Positions 7,325-16,819 of a stretch of DNA of 64,000 nucleotides are shown one piece after another. This DNA comes from Sphingomonas sp. Y38-1Y. GTDB taxonomy: Bacteria > Pseudomonadota > Alphaproteobacteria > Sphingomonadales > Sphingomonadaceae. The translations under genes and the position numbers were made by a program. The notes below the pieces were generated by a model, which ran no database searches, had not been told where the DNA came from, and saw only the letters and a program-made list of their open reading frames with translations. Position 1 is the stretch's first letter; each line of letters starts with the position of its first letter. The DNA lies in assembly GCF_032391395.1 (NCBI RefSeq), contig NZ_CP135916.1, positions 2,883,001 to 2,947,000 on the forward strand, in the 5' to 3' direction.

Positions 7325-8971
7325 ATGCCCCTTCGCACCGGCGGCCGCGTCCTTGTCGACAATCTGGTGGCGCAAGGCTGCGACCGGCTGTTCCAGGTGC
7401 CGGGAGAGAGCTTTCTCGCGGTGCTCGACGCGCTGGTGGACGAGCCGGCGATCGACGTGGTGACGTGTCGGCAGGAGGGCGGCGTGACCTTCATGGCCTC
7501 GGCCGACGGCAAGATGACGGGGCGGCCCGGCATCGCCTTCGTAACGCGCGGGCCGGGGGCGACCAACGCCTCGATCGGCGTGCACGTGGCGATGCAGGAC
7601 TCGCTGCCGATGATCCTCTTCATCGGCGACATCGACCGCGGCACCCGCCACCGGGAGGCGTTCCAGGAGATCGATTTCGAAGCGATGTTCGCGCCGATCG
7701 CCAAATGGGCGGCGCGGATCGACGATGCCGCGCGCATCCCCGAATATGTCGCTCGCGCCTATGCCACCGCGATGAACGGGCGCCCTGGCCCGGTGGTGCT
7801 CTCGATTCCGGAGGACATGCTGCTCGACGCGGTCGAGGTCGAGGATCGTCCGCGCACCCAGAAGCTGCGCCAGCCGCCCGACCCCGCCGCGATGGACCGG
7901 CTGGCCGAGCTGATCCGCGGCGCCGAGCGGCCGGTCGCGATCGTCGGCGGCGCGGGCTGGTGCGACGGCACCGCCACCGCCTTTGCCGAGGCGGCGACGC
8001 GGATCGGCCTGCCCGTGGCCGCCGCGTTCCGGCAGCAGGACTCGGTCCCCAACGATATGCCGGTCTATGCCGGCAATCTCGGCTATGGCCCCTGCCCGCT
8101 TCTCCCCAAGCGGATCAAGGAAGCCGATCTGCTGATCGTCGTCGGCGCGCGGATGGGGGAGGCGACGACCGACGGCTATATGCTGGTGACGCCCGATCAT
8201 CCCGGCCAGATTTTCGTCCACATCCACCCCGATCCGGCGGAGCTCAATCGCGTCTATCGCACCGAACTGTCAATCTGCGCGGACATGCGCAGCTTCGCGC
8301 GGGCGCTGGCGGGCGTCACCGACCTGCCGCATTTCGACAGCGGCGCGGCGGCGCATGCCGAGTGGCTCGGCTGGTCCGATCCTGAGCCGCGGGCGGGCGT
8401 CACGATGGACCTCGGCCCGTGTGTCAGGACGATGCGCGAGGCGATGCCTGCCGACACGATGATCTGCAACGGCGCGGGCAATTTCTCGGGCTGGTGGCAC
8501 CGTTACTGGCGTTATTCAGGTCCATGCAGTCAGCTCGCGCCCACCGCCGGCGCGATGGGATACGGCACCCCCGCAGCGGTCGCCGCCGCGCTCCGCTATC
8601 CCGGTCGCAGCGTCGTCGCGATCGCCGGCGACGGCGATTTTCTGATGAACGGACAGGAACTGGCGACCGCGGTCCAGCACGGCGCCGACCTGATCGTCAT
8701 CGTCGTCGACAATGGCGGATACGGCACGATCCGCATGCACCAGGAGCGCGAGTTTCCCGGCCGCGTTTCCGCCACCACGCTCGCCAACCCCGATTTCGCC
8801 GCGCTCGCCCGCGCTTACGGCGCCTCGGCCGAGACGGTCGAGCGCACCGAGGATTTCGGCGCCGCTCTCGATCGCGCCAGGGCCGAGCGCGGCGTCCGCC
8901 TGCTCCACCTGCGCACCGATATCGAAATCATCAATTTCGCCACGACGATCGAGGCGCTGCGCAACCGCTGA
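7325..8971 (+). CDS. Thiamine-pyrophosphate enzyme of the acetolactate synthase-like family
   Basis: 548 residues, ATG preceded by GGGAGAGACCAG. It has three domains: N-terminal PYR (FQVPGESFLAVLDALVD with the catalytic Glu region CRQEGGVTFMASADG), a central DHS-like domain (about 190-330), and a C-terminal PP domain with the TPP/Mg motif GDGDFLMNGQELATAV...NGGYGTIR. Family members carry out decarboxylation or carboligation of 2-oxo acids. No small regulatory subunit is adjacent, so biosynthetic acetolactate synthase is unlikely and a catabolic or unknown role is more probable. It ends at a strong hairpin shared with the convergent CsbD gene. Confidence 0.85.
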   Translation: MPLRTGGRVLVDNLVAQGCDRLFQVPGESFLAVLDALVDEPAIDVVTCRQEGGVTFMASADGKMTGRPGIAFVTRGPGATNASIGVHVAMQDSLPMILFIGDIDRGTRHREAFQEIDFEAMFAPIAKWAARIDDAARIPEYVARAYATAMNGRPGPVVLSIPEDMLLDAVEVEDRPRTQKLRQPPDPAAMDRLAELIRGAERPVAIVGGAGWCDGTATAFAEAATRIGLPVAAAFRQQDSVPNDMPVYAGNLGYGPCPLLPKRIKEADLLIVVGARMGEATTDGYMLVTPDHPGQIFVHIHPDPAELNRVYRTELSICADMRSFARALAGVTDLPHFDSGAAAHAEWLGWSDPEPRAGVTMDLGPCVRTMREAMPADTMICNGAGNFSGWWHRYWRYSGPCSQLAPTAGAMGYGTPAAVAAALRYPGRSVVAIAGDGDFLMNGQELATAVQHGADLIVIVVDNGGYGTIRMHQEREFPGRVSATTLANPDFAALARAYGASAETVERTEDFGAALDRARAERGVRLLHLRTDIEIINFATTIEALRNR

Positions 8972-9028
8972 GAACGCCCAAGAGCCCCCCGGGCGCGGTG
9001 GAGGCCGCGCGCCATCGCCGCCCATAGC

Positions 9029-9064
9029 AAAACGGCCGCTCGTCCAAAGACGAGCGGCCGTTTT
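9029..9064. terminator. Bidirectional rho-independent terminator
   Basis: A perfect 16-bp stem (AAAACGGCCGCTCGTC with its exact complement) around a CAAA loop. One side ends in TTTT and the other begins with AAAA, so it can end transcription of the TPP-enzyme gene on + and the CsbD gene on -. Confidence 0.9.
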
Positions 9065-9087
9065 CTCAAGTCAAAGCGTCAGATCGA

Positions 9088-9258
9088 TCAGACCTTGTCG
9101 CCCAGCGCGCCCTTGACCGAGCCGCCCATCTGCTGAGCCTTACCCTTGGCCTCCTGAGCCGCACCGTCAGCCTGCGTCTCGGGGTTGTCCGAGTTCTGCT
9201 TGACCTTGCCGATAGCTTCGTTGACGTTGCCCTTGATCTTGTCGACCAGCTCGCCCAT
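9088..9258 (-). CDS. CsbD-family stress protein
   Basis: 56 residues. The start at 9258 is chosen for the AGGAGAATTTCG ribosome site and gives MGELVDKIKGNVNEAIGKVK, the standard CsbD opening. The rest is a repeated GxxKxxxG-type amphipathic helix rich in Lys, Gln and Ala (QEAKGKAQQMGGSVKGALGDKV). CsbD proteins are abundant, hydrophilic stress-induced proteins of unclear mechanism. It is monocistronic and faces the shared terminator. Confidence 0.9.
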   Translation of the reverse strand: MGELVDKIKGNVNEAIGKVKQNSDNPETQADGAAQEAKGKAQQMGGSVKGALGDKV

Positions 9259-9338
9259 CGAAATTCTCCTTACACAATACAACGGCGACACATCCGCCGT
9301 TCGTCATGAGAACGGGTCGACTGGTCGTTGGTTCCAAC

Positions 9339-10343
9339 CTAGATCAAACCCGCCAGCGGGCTCGACGGGTCGGCATATCGGCGCTTGGCCATGCGGCCGG
9401 CGCGATAGCTCATCCGCCCCGCCTCGACCGCGGCCTTCATCGCCGCCGCCATCAGGATCGGATCCTTAGCCTCCGCGATCGCGGTGTTCATCAGCACGCC
9501 GTCGCAGCCGAGCTCCATCGCGCGTGCCGCGTCCGATGCCTGGCCGACGCCGGCGTCGACCAGCACGGGGACGTTCGCGCCCTCGACGATCAGGCGGATC
9601 GTCACCTCGTTCTGGATGCCCAGCCCCGACCCGATCGGCGCGCCGAGCGGCATGATCGCGACCGCGCCCGCCTCCTCGAGCTGCTTCGCGGCGATCGGAT
9701 CGTCGGTGCAATAGACCATCGGCTTGAACCCCTCGCGCACCAGCACCTCGGTCGCGGTCAGCGTCTCGCGCATGTTGGGATAGAGCGTGCGCGCCTCGCC
9801 CAGCACCTCCAGCTTGACCAGGTCCCAGCCCCCCGCCTCGCGCGCCAGCCGCAGTGTGCGGATCGCACTGTCGGCGTCGAAGCAGCCGGCGGTGTTGGGG
9901 AGGTAAGTGACGCGCTTGGGATCGATATAGTCGGTCAGCATCGGGGCGCCCGGGTCGCTGACGTTCACCCGGCGCACCGCCACCGTGACGATCTCCGCGC
10001 CCGAGGCTTCGACCGCGGCGGCGTTCTGCGCGAAGTCCCTGTACTTGCCCGTGCCGACGATCAGCCGCGAGCGGAAGGTGCGCCCCGCCACCGTCCAGCT
10101 GTCGTCCTCGATAGCTGCGGCATGGTCACCGCCCCCCACGAAGTGGACGATCTCCAGCTCGTCGCCATCCTCGACCCGGACTTGCGCGAGCGTCGAGCGC
10201 GGCACCACTTCCAGGTTGCGCTCGACCGCGACCTTTTCGGGGACGAGCCCCAGTTCGCTGGCCAGTTCGGCGAGCGTCAGCCCGTCCTTTACGCGCTTGT
10301 GCTCGCCATTGACGCGGATCGAGATGGTGCCGTCGCTGTGCAT
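9339..10343 (-). CDS. thiSG: ThiS-ThiG fusion: sulfur carrier and thiazole synthase
   Basis: 334 residues; ATG 10343 is chosen because ThiS starts there ([18 protein letters not shown]). Residues 1-70 are a ubiquitin-fold ThiS domain with the diglycine in VHFVGGGD, which normally is the free C-terminus. Residues 80-334 are ThiG: GTGKYRDF, Schiff-base lysine in [18 protein letters not shown], and [10 protein letters not shown]. ThiG joins deoxyxylulose phosphate, dehydroglycine/glycine imine and ThiS-bound sulfur into the thiazole of thiamin. Because the diglycine is internal here, the sulfur-transfer step must differ from free ThiS. No TPP riboswitch is recognised upstream. Confidence 0.92.
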   Translation of the reverse strand: MHSDGTISIRVNGEHKRVKDGLTLAELASELGLVPEKVAVERNLEVVPRSTLAQVRVEDGDELEIVHFVGGGDHAAAIEDDSWTVAGRTFRSRLIVGTGKYRDFAQNAAAVEASGAEIVTVAVRRVNVSDPGAPMLTDYIDPKRVTYLPNTAGCFDADSAIRTLRLAREAGGWDLVKLEVLGEARTLYPNMRETLTATEVLVREGFKPMVYCTDDPIAAKQLEEAGAVAIMPLGAPIGSGLGIQNEVTIRLIVEGANVPVLVDAGVGQASDAARAMELGCDGVLMNTAIAEAKDPILMAAAMKAAVEAGRMSYRAGRMAKRRYADPSSPLAGLI

Positions 10344-10460
10344 CGCCGTCCTTCGATGTCGTTGTGCCCCGTCAACCAAGTCTCGACTTGAGACAGTCCG
10401 TGCGGGTATGGAGGCGCTCGATCTAGGCGCCGTCCGGCGCGCCCGCAACCGGAAGTGCCG

Positions 10461-10898
10461 ATGGCCGCCACCGTCTTCGTTCTCAACGGCCCCAACCTCA
10501 ACCTGCTCGGCACGCGCGAGCCGGACATCTATGGCGCCGACACGCTCGACGACATCGCCGGCATGCTGGAGGATCGCGCGCGCGAACTGGACCTGGAGAT
10601 CGACCTTCGCCAGTCGAACCATGAGGGGCATCTGGTCGACTGGCTGCACGAGGCGCAGGCGGTCGGCGCACGGGCCGTGCTGCTCAACGCCGCCGCGTTT
10701 ACCCACACGTCGGTGGCGCTGCTCGACGCGATCAAGGCGATCCGGACGCCGGTGATCGAGGTCCACCTGTCCAATCCGCACACGCGCGAAGGCTTTCGCC
10801 ACAAGAGCTTTGTGGGGATGGCCGCGCACGGCACGATCGCGGGCTTCGGCCCGACCTCCTACCTCCTCGCGCTTGAAGCCGCCGCACGGCTGGCCTAA
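10461..10898 (+). CDS. aroQ: Type II 3-dehydroquinate dehydratase
   Basis: 145 residues from ATG 10461 (an in-frame GTG lies 6 bp upstream). Signatures are [19 protein letters not shown] (catalytic Tyr), [21 protein letters not shown], [17 protein letters not shown], and [19 protein letters not shown] with the active-site His. It performs the third step of the shikimate pathway as a dodecamer in the cytosol. It is followed after 33 bp by accB and accC, the usual aroQ-accB-accC order of alphaproteobacteria. Confidence 0.95.
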   Translation: MAATVFVLNGPNLNLLGTREPDIYGADTLDDIAGMLEDRARELDLEIDLRQSNHEGHLVDWLHEAQAVGARAVLLNAAAFTHTSVALLDAIKAIRTPVIEVHLSNPHTREGFRHKSFVGMAAHGTIAGFGPTSYLLALEAAARLA

Positions 10899-10931
10899 AG
10901 CGCCGCCTTTTGATTGGGAAGCACTAGTCGC

Positions 10932-11429
10932 ATGGCCGAAGAGAGCGAAGACAAGCGCCACATGCGTGTCGATATCGAACTGGTCCGGCAGCTCGCCGGC
11001 GTCCTCGACGAGACGCAACTGACCGAGATCGAGGTCGAGGATGGCGAGCGCCGCGTCCGCGTCGCGCGTGAAGTCACGGTGGCGCCGATGATGCACGCCG
11101 CGCCCGCCTATGCCCCGGCGATCGCCCACGCGCCGCAGCCGGCGGCGTCCGCGCCCGCCGTGGCGGAGACCGGCGCCTCGGCTCCGGCCGCCGCCGCCAC
11201 TGCGGTCAAGTCGCCGATGGTCGGCACCGCCTATCTCGCCGCGGAGCCCGGCGCCAAGCCCTTTGCCGGCGTCGGCCAGACCGTGGCCGCGGGCGACACG
11301 CTCCTTATCATCGAGGCGATGAAGGTCATGAACCCGATCGTCGCCCCCGCCGCGGGCACGGTGACGCAGGTGCTCGTCGAGAACGGCCAGCCCGTCGAGT
11401 TCGACCAGCCGCTGATCGTCGTCAGCTGA
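10932..11429 (+). CDS. accB: Biotin carboxyl carrier protein of acetyl-CoA carboxylase
   Basis: 165 residues, ATG 10932. An N-terminal helical region precedes a Pro/Ala-rich linker (about 50-90), then the biotinyl domain with the biotinylation lysine in IEAMKVMN and the ending [13 protein letters not shown]. It carries the carboxybiotin between AccC and AccAD in fatty-acid synthesis. The stop is 1 bp before the accC start, so the two are co-translated at matched levels. Confidence 0.96.
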   Translation: MAEESEDKRHMRVDIELVRQLAGVLDETQLTEIEVEDGERRVRVAREVTVAPMMHAAPAYAPAIAHAPQPAASAPAVAETGASAPAAAATAVKSPMVGTAYLAAEPGAKPFAGVGQTVAAGDTLLIIEAMKVMNPIVAPAAGTVTQVLVENGQPVEFDQPLIVVS

Positions 11430-11430
11430 A

Positions 11431-12780
11431 ATGCCGCAGATCAAAAAGCTCCTGATCGCCAATCGCGGCGAGATCGCGCTACGCATCCACCGCGCGTGCC
11501 ATGAGATGGGGATCAAGACGGTCGCGGTGCACTCGACCGCCGATGCCGACGCGATGCATGTGCGCCTCGCGGACGAGGCGATCTGCATCGGCCCGCCGCC
11601 GGCGGGCGAAAGCTATCTCAACATCCCCAACATCATCTCGGCCGCCGAAATCTCGGGCGCCGACGCGATCCATCCCGGCTATGGCTTCCTCAGCGAGAAC
11701 GCCAAGTTCGCCGAGATCGTCGAGCTCCACAACATCCTGTTCGTGGGGCCCAAGCCCGAGCACATCCGCGTGATGGGCGACAAGGTCGAGGCCAAGCGCA
11801 CCGCCGGCGCGCTCGGCCTGCCGCTCGTCCCCGGCTCCGACGGGGCCGTCTCGGATGTCGAAGAGGCGCGCCGCATCGCCGAGGCGATCGGCTATCCCGT
11901 CATCATCAAGGCGGCGAGCGGCGGCGGCGGGCGCGGCATGAAGGTCTGCAATTCGCCCGACCAGCTCGAGACGCTGATGCAGCAGGCGGGCAGCGAGGCG
12001 AAGGCCGCGTTCGGCGACGCCACCGTCTATATCGAGAAATATCTCGGCAACCCGCGCCACATCGAGTTCCAGGTGTTCGGCGACGGCAACGGCAATGCCA
12101 TCCACCTGGGCGAGCGCGACTGCTCCCTCCAGCGCCGCCACCAGAAGGTGCTGGAAGAGGCCCCCTCTCCCGTCCTGTCCGCCGAGGACCGCGAGCGGAT
12201 GGGCAGCATCGTCGCCAAGGCGATGGCCGACATGGGCTATCGCGGCGCGGGCACGATCGAGTTCCTGTGGGAAAACGGCGAGTTCTACTTCATCGAGATG
12301 AACACCCGGCTTCAGGTCGAGCATCCGGTAACCGAGATGATCACCGGCGTCGACCTGGTCCGCGAGCAGATCCGCGTCGCCGAGGGGCACGGCCTGTCGG
12401 TGGCCCAGGAAGACATCCGCTTCACCGGCCACGCGATCGAATGCCGCATCAATGCCGAGGATCCGCGCAGCTTCGCGCCCTCGCCGGGCACCGTCAGCTA
12501 TTTTCACGCGCCGGGCGGCATGCACGTCCGCGTCGATAGCGGGCTGTACGCGGGCTATCGCATCCCGCCCTATTACGATTCGATGATCGCCAAGCTGATC
12601 GTCTATGGCCGCACGCGCGAAGGCTGCCTCATGCGCCTCCGTCGCGCGCTCGAGGAGTTCGTGGTCGAGGGCGTTAAGACAACGATCCCGCTCCACCAGT
12701 CGCTCCTCGACGATCCCGAGTTCCAGGAAGGCGCCTACACGATCAAGTGGCTGGAGGAATGGCTCGCGCGGGAGGGGTGA
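11431..12780 (+). CDS. accC: Biotin carboxylase subunit of acetyl-CoA carboxylase
   Basis: 449 residues, the standard AccC length. It starts with [20 protein letters not shown] and has the ATP-grasp glycine loop [13 protein letters not shown], then [28 protein letters not shown] and [16 protein letters not shown]. It carboxylates the biotin on AccB using ATP and bicarbonate. It directly follows accB. Confidence 0.97.
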   Translation: MPQIKKLLIANRGEIALRIHRACHEMGIKTVAVHSTADADAMHVRLADEAICIGPPPAGESYLNIPNIISAAEISGADAIHPGYGFLSENAKFAEIVELHNILFVGPKPEHIRVMGDKVEAKRTAGALGLPLVPGSDGAVSDVEEARRIAEAIGYPVIIKAASGGGGRGMKVCNSPDQLETLMQQAGSEAKAAFGDATVYIEKYLGNPRHIEFQVFGDGNGNAIHLGERDCSLQRRHQKVLEEAPSPVLSAEDRERMGSIVAKAMADMGYRGAGTIEFLWENGEFYFIEMNTRLQVEHPVTEMITGVDLVREQIRVAEGHGLSVAQEDIRFTGHAIECRINAEDPRSFAPSPGTVSYFHAPGGMHVRVDSGLYAGYRIPPYYDSMIAKLIVYGRTREGCLMRLRRALEEFVVEGVKTTIPLHQSLLDDPEFQEGAYTIKWLEEWLAREG

Positions 12781-12787
12781 TCGTCGG

Positions 12788-13306
12788 CTACGGCGATGAC
12801 GGCACGCGCAGTCTTTTGACCGGCGCTAGTTCCGCGGAGGTGAGGTTCGCGCGCAGCCAACGCGCGAACTCCCACCACACGCTGACATAGGTCGCCAGGA
12901 ACCAGACGGACCAGATCCCGGCGGCAAAGTACAAAGCCGTTCGTTCCTGCTCGACGCCGCCGTGAATGCGGATTGCGGCGAAGATGAGCGGTGCCAAGAT
13001 GGTCGGCAGCCAGAACAGCAATCGCGTATCGATGCGGTAACGCACCTCCACCTGTCGATCATGGTGTGTGACGATCAGGCTGCCGGCGCCGGTGCTGTCA
13101 AGCATCCAGCCATTGCCCTCCGGGCGGGGACGGTCGTCATTGCCCTTCGTCACCGGATAAAACCGCAGCGTCGTTCCGACGACTTCGATGCTGTCGACCG
13201 TTTGAGCGTGCAGCGCCTCGGCGAGGCGCTGCACCGGATCGAGACCGGGCGGCAATGCGTCGATATCCAGCGTCACTCGACCGTCGATGCTGAACGGAAT
13301 CGACAT
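12788..13306 (-). CDS. Hypothetical membrane protein
   Basis: 172 residues. A soluble N-terminal part (1-95; TLDIDALPPGLDPVQRLAEAL, VEVVGTTLRFYPVTKG-like) suggests a small beta-rich domain. It is followed by two membrane helices (about 95-112 LLFWLPTILAPLIFAAI and 125-145 LYFAAGIWSVWFLATYVSVW) and a basic tail. It is convergent with accC, whose stop lies 8 bp away. No family is recognised. Confidence 0.65.
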   Translation of the reverse strand: MSIPFSIDGRVTLDIDALPPGLDPVQRLAEALHAQTVDSIEVVGTTLRFYPVTKGNDDRPRPEGNGWMLDSTGAGSLIVTHHDRQVEVRYRIDTRLLFWLPTILAPLIFAAIRIHGGVEQERTALYFAAGIWSVWFLATYVSVWWEFARWLRANLTSAELAPVKRLRVPSSP

Positions 13307-13380
13307 AGCGGGTGTCTAACTCGCGAGGGCAAAACAAAGCGGTACGACGAAACGCCGTGAGCGCCGACGCCGCTCATCAT

Positions 13381-13460
13381 CGTTCGTGCTGAGCGTGTCG
13401 AAGCACTGCCCTTCTTCCTTCCGCTTAAAAAAGCAGCCCTTCGAGAAGCTTCGGGCAACG
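13381..13460. repeat. Degenerate copy of the REP-like inverted repeat
   Basis: The left arm CGTTCGTGCTGAGCGTGTCG is nearly the same as the left arm at 3233. The right arm (GCAGCCCTTCGAGAAGCTTC...) is a more diverged complement. It lies between two minus-strand genes. Confidence 0.55.
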
Positions 13461-13480
13461 TTGCTTGCGTCTGATCGCCC

Positions 13481-13981
13481 TCACGCCCGCGGCATCATTC
13501 CCTCGATCCGCGTGATCCGCTCCGCCTCGCCCGCGTTCTGCGTGCGCGCGTCCGCCAGCAGGGTTTCCAGCTTTGGATAGGGCGGCTTGCCCTCGCTCGC
13601 GCGGTCGATCGCCAGACGCTCGATATCGGCAAGCGCCCCCGCCGAGCCGCTCCGCAGCGTGTCGAGCTCGGCAAGCGCCACCTGCGCCGCGATCCAGGGC
13701 TCGCTGCCCGCCGCCGCCCCCCTGGCGCGCGCGGCGAGCCGCTCCGCCTCGTCGGCCTTGGCGGTGAAGGACATTCCCGCCCGCGCCAGCGCACCACGCT
13801 GACGATCGATCTCGACCTCCAGCGCGGGATCGTTCTGCGCGACGGGCGGCGGCGCGGGCGTCGGATCCGCGAAGCCGCGCTTCTCGATCGGCCGCGGCAG
13901 GAGCGAGGGATAACCATCGTCGCGCGGAGCCGCGCACGCAGCCGGCACCAGGGCGATCGCAAGGGGGAGAAGAAGCCGCAT
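13481..13981 (-). CDS. Exported hypothetical protein, possible lipoprotein
   Basis: 166 residues. The start at 13981 gives MRLLLPLAIALVPAACAAP, a signal sequence with a weak lipobox before the first Cys. The mature part has a Pro-rich stretch (PTPAPPPVAQNDPALE) and then a long helical, likely coiled-coil region (VEIDRQRGALARAGMSFTAKADEAERLAARARGAA) to the end. It would be anchored in or free in the periplasm. The function is unknown; it is transcribed away from the tRNA-Arg gene. Confidence 0.7.
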   Translation of the reverse strand: MRLLLPLAIALVPAACAAPRDDGYPSLLPRPIEKRGFADPTPAPPPVAQNDPALEVEIDRQRGALARAGMSFTAKADEAERLAARARGAAAGSEPWIAAQVALAELDTLRSGSAGALADIERLAIDRASEGKPPYPKLETLLADARTQNAGEAERITRIEGMMPRA

Positions 13982-14067
13982 CACGCCCCAACGCCTATCC
14001 CTCCGTTTTTTTGCACGCAACGGGTTGCGCGGTCCGCGAACGCCGTTTAGAGGCCCCCTCCTACCGC

Positions 14068-14144
14068 GCGCCCGTAGCTCAGCTGGATAGAGCATCAGAC
14101 TACGAATCTGAGGGTCGGACGTTCGAATCGTTCCGGGCGCGCCA
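14068..14144 (+). tRNA. tRNA-Arg (anticodon ACG)
   Basis: A 77-nt cloverleaf: acceptor GCGCCCG pairs with CGGGCGC, D arm TAGCTCAGCTGGATAGAGC, anticodon loop CTACGAA with ACG, T loop TTCGAAT, encoded CCA at 14142-14144. It is read as arginine for CGU/C/A after A34-to-inosine editing. Confidence 0.97.
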
Positions 14145-14282
14145 GTTTTTCCAAGACATCGACGATGCGGCAGGTGCGGGTTTCCGCCCCTTCGCCAATC
14201 CGCGTCCGCCTCGCTATAGAGCCCTCCTTTCGCGGTCGCTTCCATGTCGGGAGCCTGTGACCTGCCGCCCGGAGGACCATCG

Positions 14283-15908
14283 ATGCCACGCCTTCTCGCT
14301 CTTGCCGCGCTGCCGCTTCTGGGCGCGGCGCAGCCGTCCGATCCCATGTCGCCGGCGGCCTTGTCGGCCGATGTGAAGGTGCTGGCCAGCGACGCCTTTG
14401 GCGGTCGTGCGCCGGGCACGCCTGGCGAGGACAAGACGGTCGCGTGGTTGATCGAGCAGTTCAAGGCGGCGGGGCTCCAGCCCGGCGGACCGGACGGCAG
14501 CTGGACTCAGGCCGTGCCGCTGGTCCGCACGCAGCTCGGCAAGGGTGCCGTCAGCGCCAACGGCACCACCTGGACGCAGGGCAAGGAGGTCTATCTGTCG
14601 ACCGTCCGCCCGCTTCAGCGCGCGGCGGTCAAGGACGCACCGATGGTGTTCGTCGGCTATGGCGTCAGCGCGCCCGAGCGCGGCTGGGACGATTTCAAGG
14701 GCGTCGACCTCAAGGGCAAGGTCGCCGTCTTCCTCGTCAACGATCCCGATTTCGAGGCGGTGGCGGGCGACGATGCCAAGGGCAAGTTCGGCGACCGGCG
14801 CATGACCTATTACGGTCGCTGGACCTACAAGTTCGAGGAGGCGGCGCGGCGCGGCGCGGTGGCGGCTTTGATCGTCCACGACACGCCGGGCGCGGGCTAT
14901 GGCTGGGCGACGGTCAACGCACCGGCGGGCGAAAACTACGACGTCGCCGGCCCGCCCGCCGCCCGCGTGACGCTTCAGGGCTGGATCGAGGGTGAGGCGG
15001 CGACGCGGCTGTTCGCGGCCTCCGGCCTCGACCTAGCGCAGCAGCGCAAGCTCGCGCGCCGGTCCGATTTCCGGCCGGTGACGCTGAAGGGCGCGGGCTT
15101 CTCCGCCGACCTGCCCGTCAGCTTCACGCGCGCCGAGAGCCGCAACGTCCTCGCCAAGCTGCCCGGCCGCACCCGCCCGGACGAGGTGGTGATGTACGGC
15201 GCGCACTGGGACGCCTACGGCGAAGGCGCACCCGACGCACAGGGCCGCCGCATCCGCCCCGGCGCCAATGACGACGCGCTCGGCACCGCCGGCGTCCTCG
15301 CAATCGCCCGCGCCGCCGCCAGGGCGAAGCCCGCCGCCCGCACGCAGGTCTTCGCGCTCTGGACAGGCGAGGAGCGCGGCCTGCTCGGGTCCGAGACCTA
15401 TGCCGCCAACCCCGTCTATCCTGCGGCGAAGACGGTGGCCAACCTGACGCTCGACATCCTCCAGACCGCCGGTCCCGCGCGCGACGTGCTGCTGGTCGGC
15501 GCCGGCCAGAACGCGCTGGAGGACTCGCTGGCGGCCGCCGCACGGGCTCAGGGCCGCACGGTGACGCCGGAAGCGCTGCCGGAGCGCGGCCTGTTCTACC
15601 GCGCCGATCACTTTTCGCTCGCGCGTCGCGGCGTGCCGACGCTCCTCCTGATGGCGATCAGCGGCGCACCCGACCTGGTCCAGGGCGGGCGTGCGGCGGG
15701 CGAGGCGTGGCTGGAAAGCTATATGCGCTGCTATCACCAGACCTGTGACGCCTGGTCGGCCGACTGGGATCTGCGCGGCGCGGCGGCGGATGTCGAGCTG
15801 GTGCGCCGGATCGGTTTCGACCTGGCGAACGGGACCGCCTGGCCGCAGTGGCGCGCGGGATCGGAGTTCAAGGCCGTCCGCGAGCAGACCGCGGCCCAGC
15901 GGCGCTGA
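14283..15908 (+). CDS. Exported M28-family zinc metallopeptidase with PA domain
   Basis: 541 residues; ATG 14283 follows GGAGGACC. The signal peptide is MPRLLALAALPLLGAAQ. A protease-associated insert (about 125-255; DFKGVDLKGKVAVFLVNDPDF) precedes the M28 catalytic core: VMYGAHWDAYG (Zn His and Asp), GANDDALGTAGVL, FALWTGEERGLLGSE (catalytic Glu pair), LDILQT and RADHFSLARRGVPTLL (last Zn His). Such enzymes act as periplasmic aminopeptidases or dipeptidases. It is a single gene between two tRNA genes. Confidence 0.9.
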   Translation: MPRLLALAALPLLGAAQPSDPMSPAALSADVKVLASDAFGGRAPGTPGEDKTVAWLIEQFKAAGLQPGGPDGSWTQAVPLVRTQLGKGAVSANGTTWTQGKEVYLSTVRPLQRAAVKDAPMVFVGYGVSAPERGWDDFKGVDLKGKVAVFLVNDPDFEAVAGDDAKGKFGDRRMTYYGRWTYKFEEAARRGAVAALIVHDTPGAGYGWATVNAPAGENYDVAGPPAARVTLQGWIEGEAATRLFAASGLDLAQQRKLARRSDFRPVTLKGAGFSADLPVSFTRAESRNVLAKLPGRTRPDEVVMYGAHWDAYGEGAPDAQGRRIRPGANDDALGTAGVLAIARAAARAKPAARTQVFALWTGEERGLLGSETYAANPVYPAAKTVANLTLDILQTAGPARDVLLVGAGQNALEDSLAAAARAQGRTVTPEALPERGLFYRADHFSLARRGVPTLLLMAISGAPDLVQGGRAAGEAWLESYMRCYHQTCDAWSADWDLRGAAADVELVRRIGFDLANGTAWPQWRAGSEFKAVREQTAAQRR

Positions 15909-15911
15909 GCC

Positions 15912-16043
15912 TCAGTCGCGGGGCGGCTTGGCCTCTGGCTGGTCGCCCTGCGCCCCCTCCCCGCGCGCCTGCGCCTTGCGGCGGCGAAGATTGGTGCGCA
16001 GCGCCTCGGCCAGGCGCTTCTTGCGGTCGTCGGCAGTTTCCAT
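15912..16043 (-). CDS. Small basic sphingomonad-type hypothetical protein
   Basis: 43 residues, beginning METADDRKKRLAEALRTNLR, then an RRKAQAR segment and an acidic/Pro tail EAKPPRD. It is highly charged, with a predicted N-terminal helix. The start at 16043 is the only ATG that gives a full charged-helix protein. It is convergent with the M28 peptidase (stops 3 bp apart). Short proteins of this composition recur in sphingomonads; the function is unknown. Confidence 0.5.
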   Translation of the reverse strand: METADDRKKRLAEALRTNLRRRKAQARGEGAQGDQPEAKPPRD

Positions 16044-16134
16044 GGCGTCGTCCGTAGATCGTCGCGGGCCGGGTTGACAATCGTCGGGGCGCCACTCATA
16101 GGCCCGGCCCTGTCCGCTTCCGAGCGGACCCGGT

Positions 16135-16210
<76 letters not shown>

Positions 16211-16819
16211 TTTTCCCTTTAAAATCAACGACTTGCCACCTCGACGCCCTCGGGCATTTTTGTCGTTTTCGAATTCGGAAGCGCATCGGAAGCAATCGGA
16301 AACGTACGCCCGGCAAGCAGGCGGGCGAATGACGCCCGTCTCGAGCCTGTATGGGCACTTGAGTAGGGGCGCGATGAGGGCCTGAGCCTGCCGAACGCAG
16401 ATGAATTTTAGAAGCCGTGGGCATGCGCCAGTCCTTTGGTGCGTGAAAAGACGAGGCCCTGATCTCCCGTTGCCCGTCGGCCGCTCCCCACCTCGAAGCG
16501 CTTTCACAATGACGAAAGCGATCACCGCTCGAGATCACGGTCACGCCGTTCATGCCATGTACGCCAAGCGACCGCAGCCGACCGCTAGCTGGTCCTGGGC
16601 AATGATGATCCGGGCAGTTCGCGATTGCGGCGTGCGTGTGCCCTTTCATCTATGTTCCTCACCGCCGATTTTTCGTATACTTGTAAGGCGGTTGGCGCAT
16701 CTGCCTACGCAATCGCTCGACCGACTCCCTTGAGAAGTTGTTCGGACATGAGCCCGTTCAGGGGCGTTTCGTCGGAGTTGCGGATTGAGGACCGCGGCCG
16801 GCGGACGGTCGGGGTGATC
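16211..16819. other. Non-coding stretch downstream of tRNA-Thr, possible island edge
   Basis: About 600 bp without a credible gene on either strand. It starts with a tRNA terminator-like hairpin, and then has short repeats of the type TCGGAAGC/TCGGAAAC near 16275-16305. No integrase remnant or duplicated tRNA 3' end is visible in the window. Confidence 0.5.

Noticed and set aside
10344..10460. Possible TPP riboswitch upstream of the thiazole synthase gene
   Set aside because: The gap is short, and the conserved CUGAGA and ACCUGA-like thi-box elements are not seen.
10344..11588. N-terminal extension of the ThiS-ThiG frame over aroQ and accB
   Set aside because: The extra 415 codons are antisense to two certain genes. 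ThiS starts cleanly at 10343.
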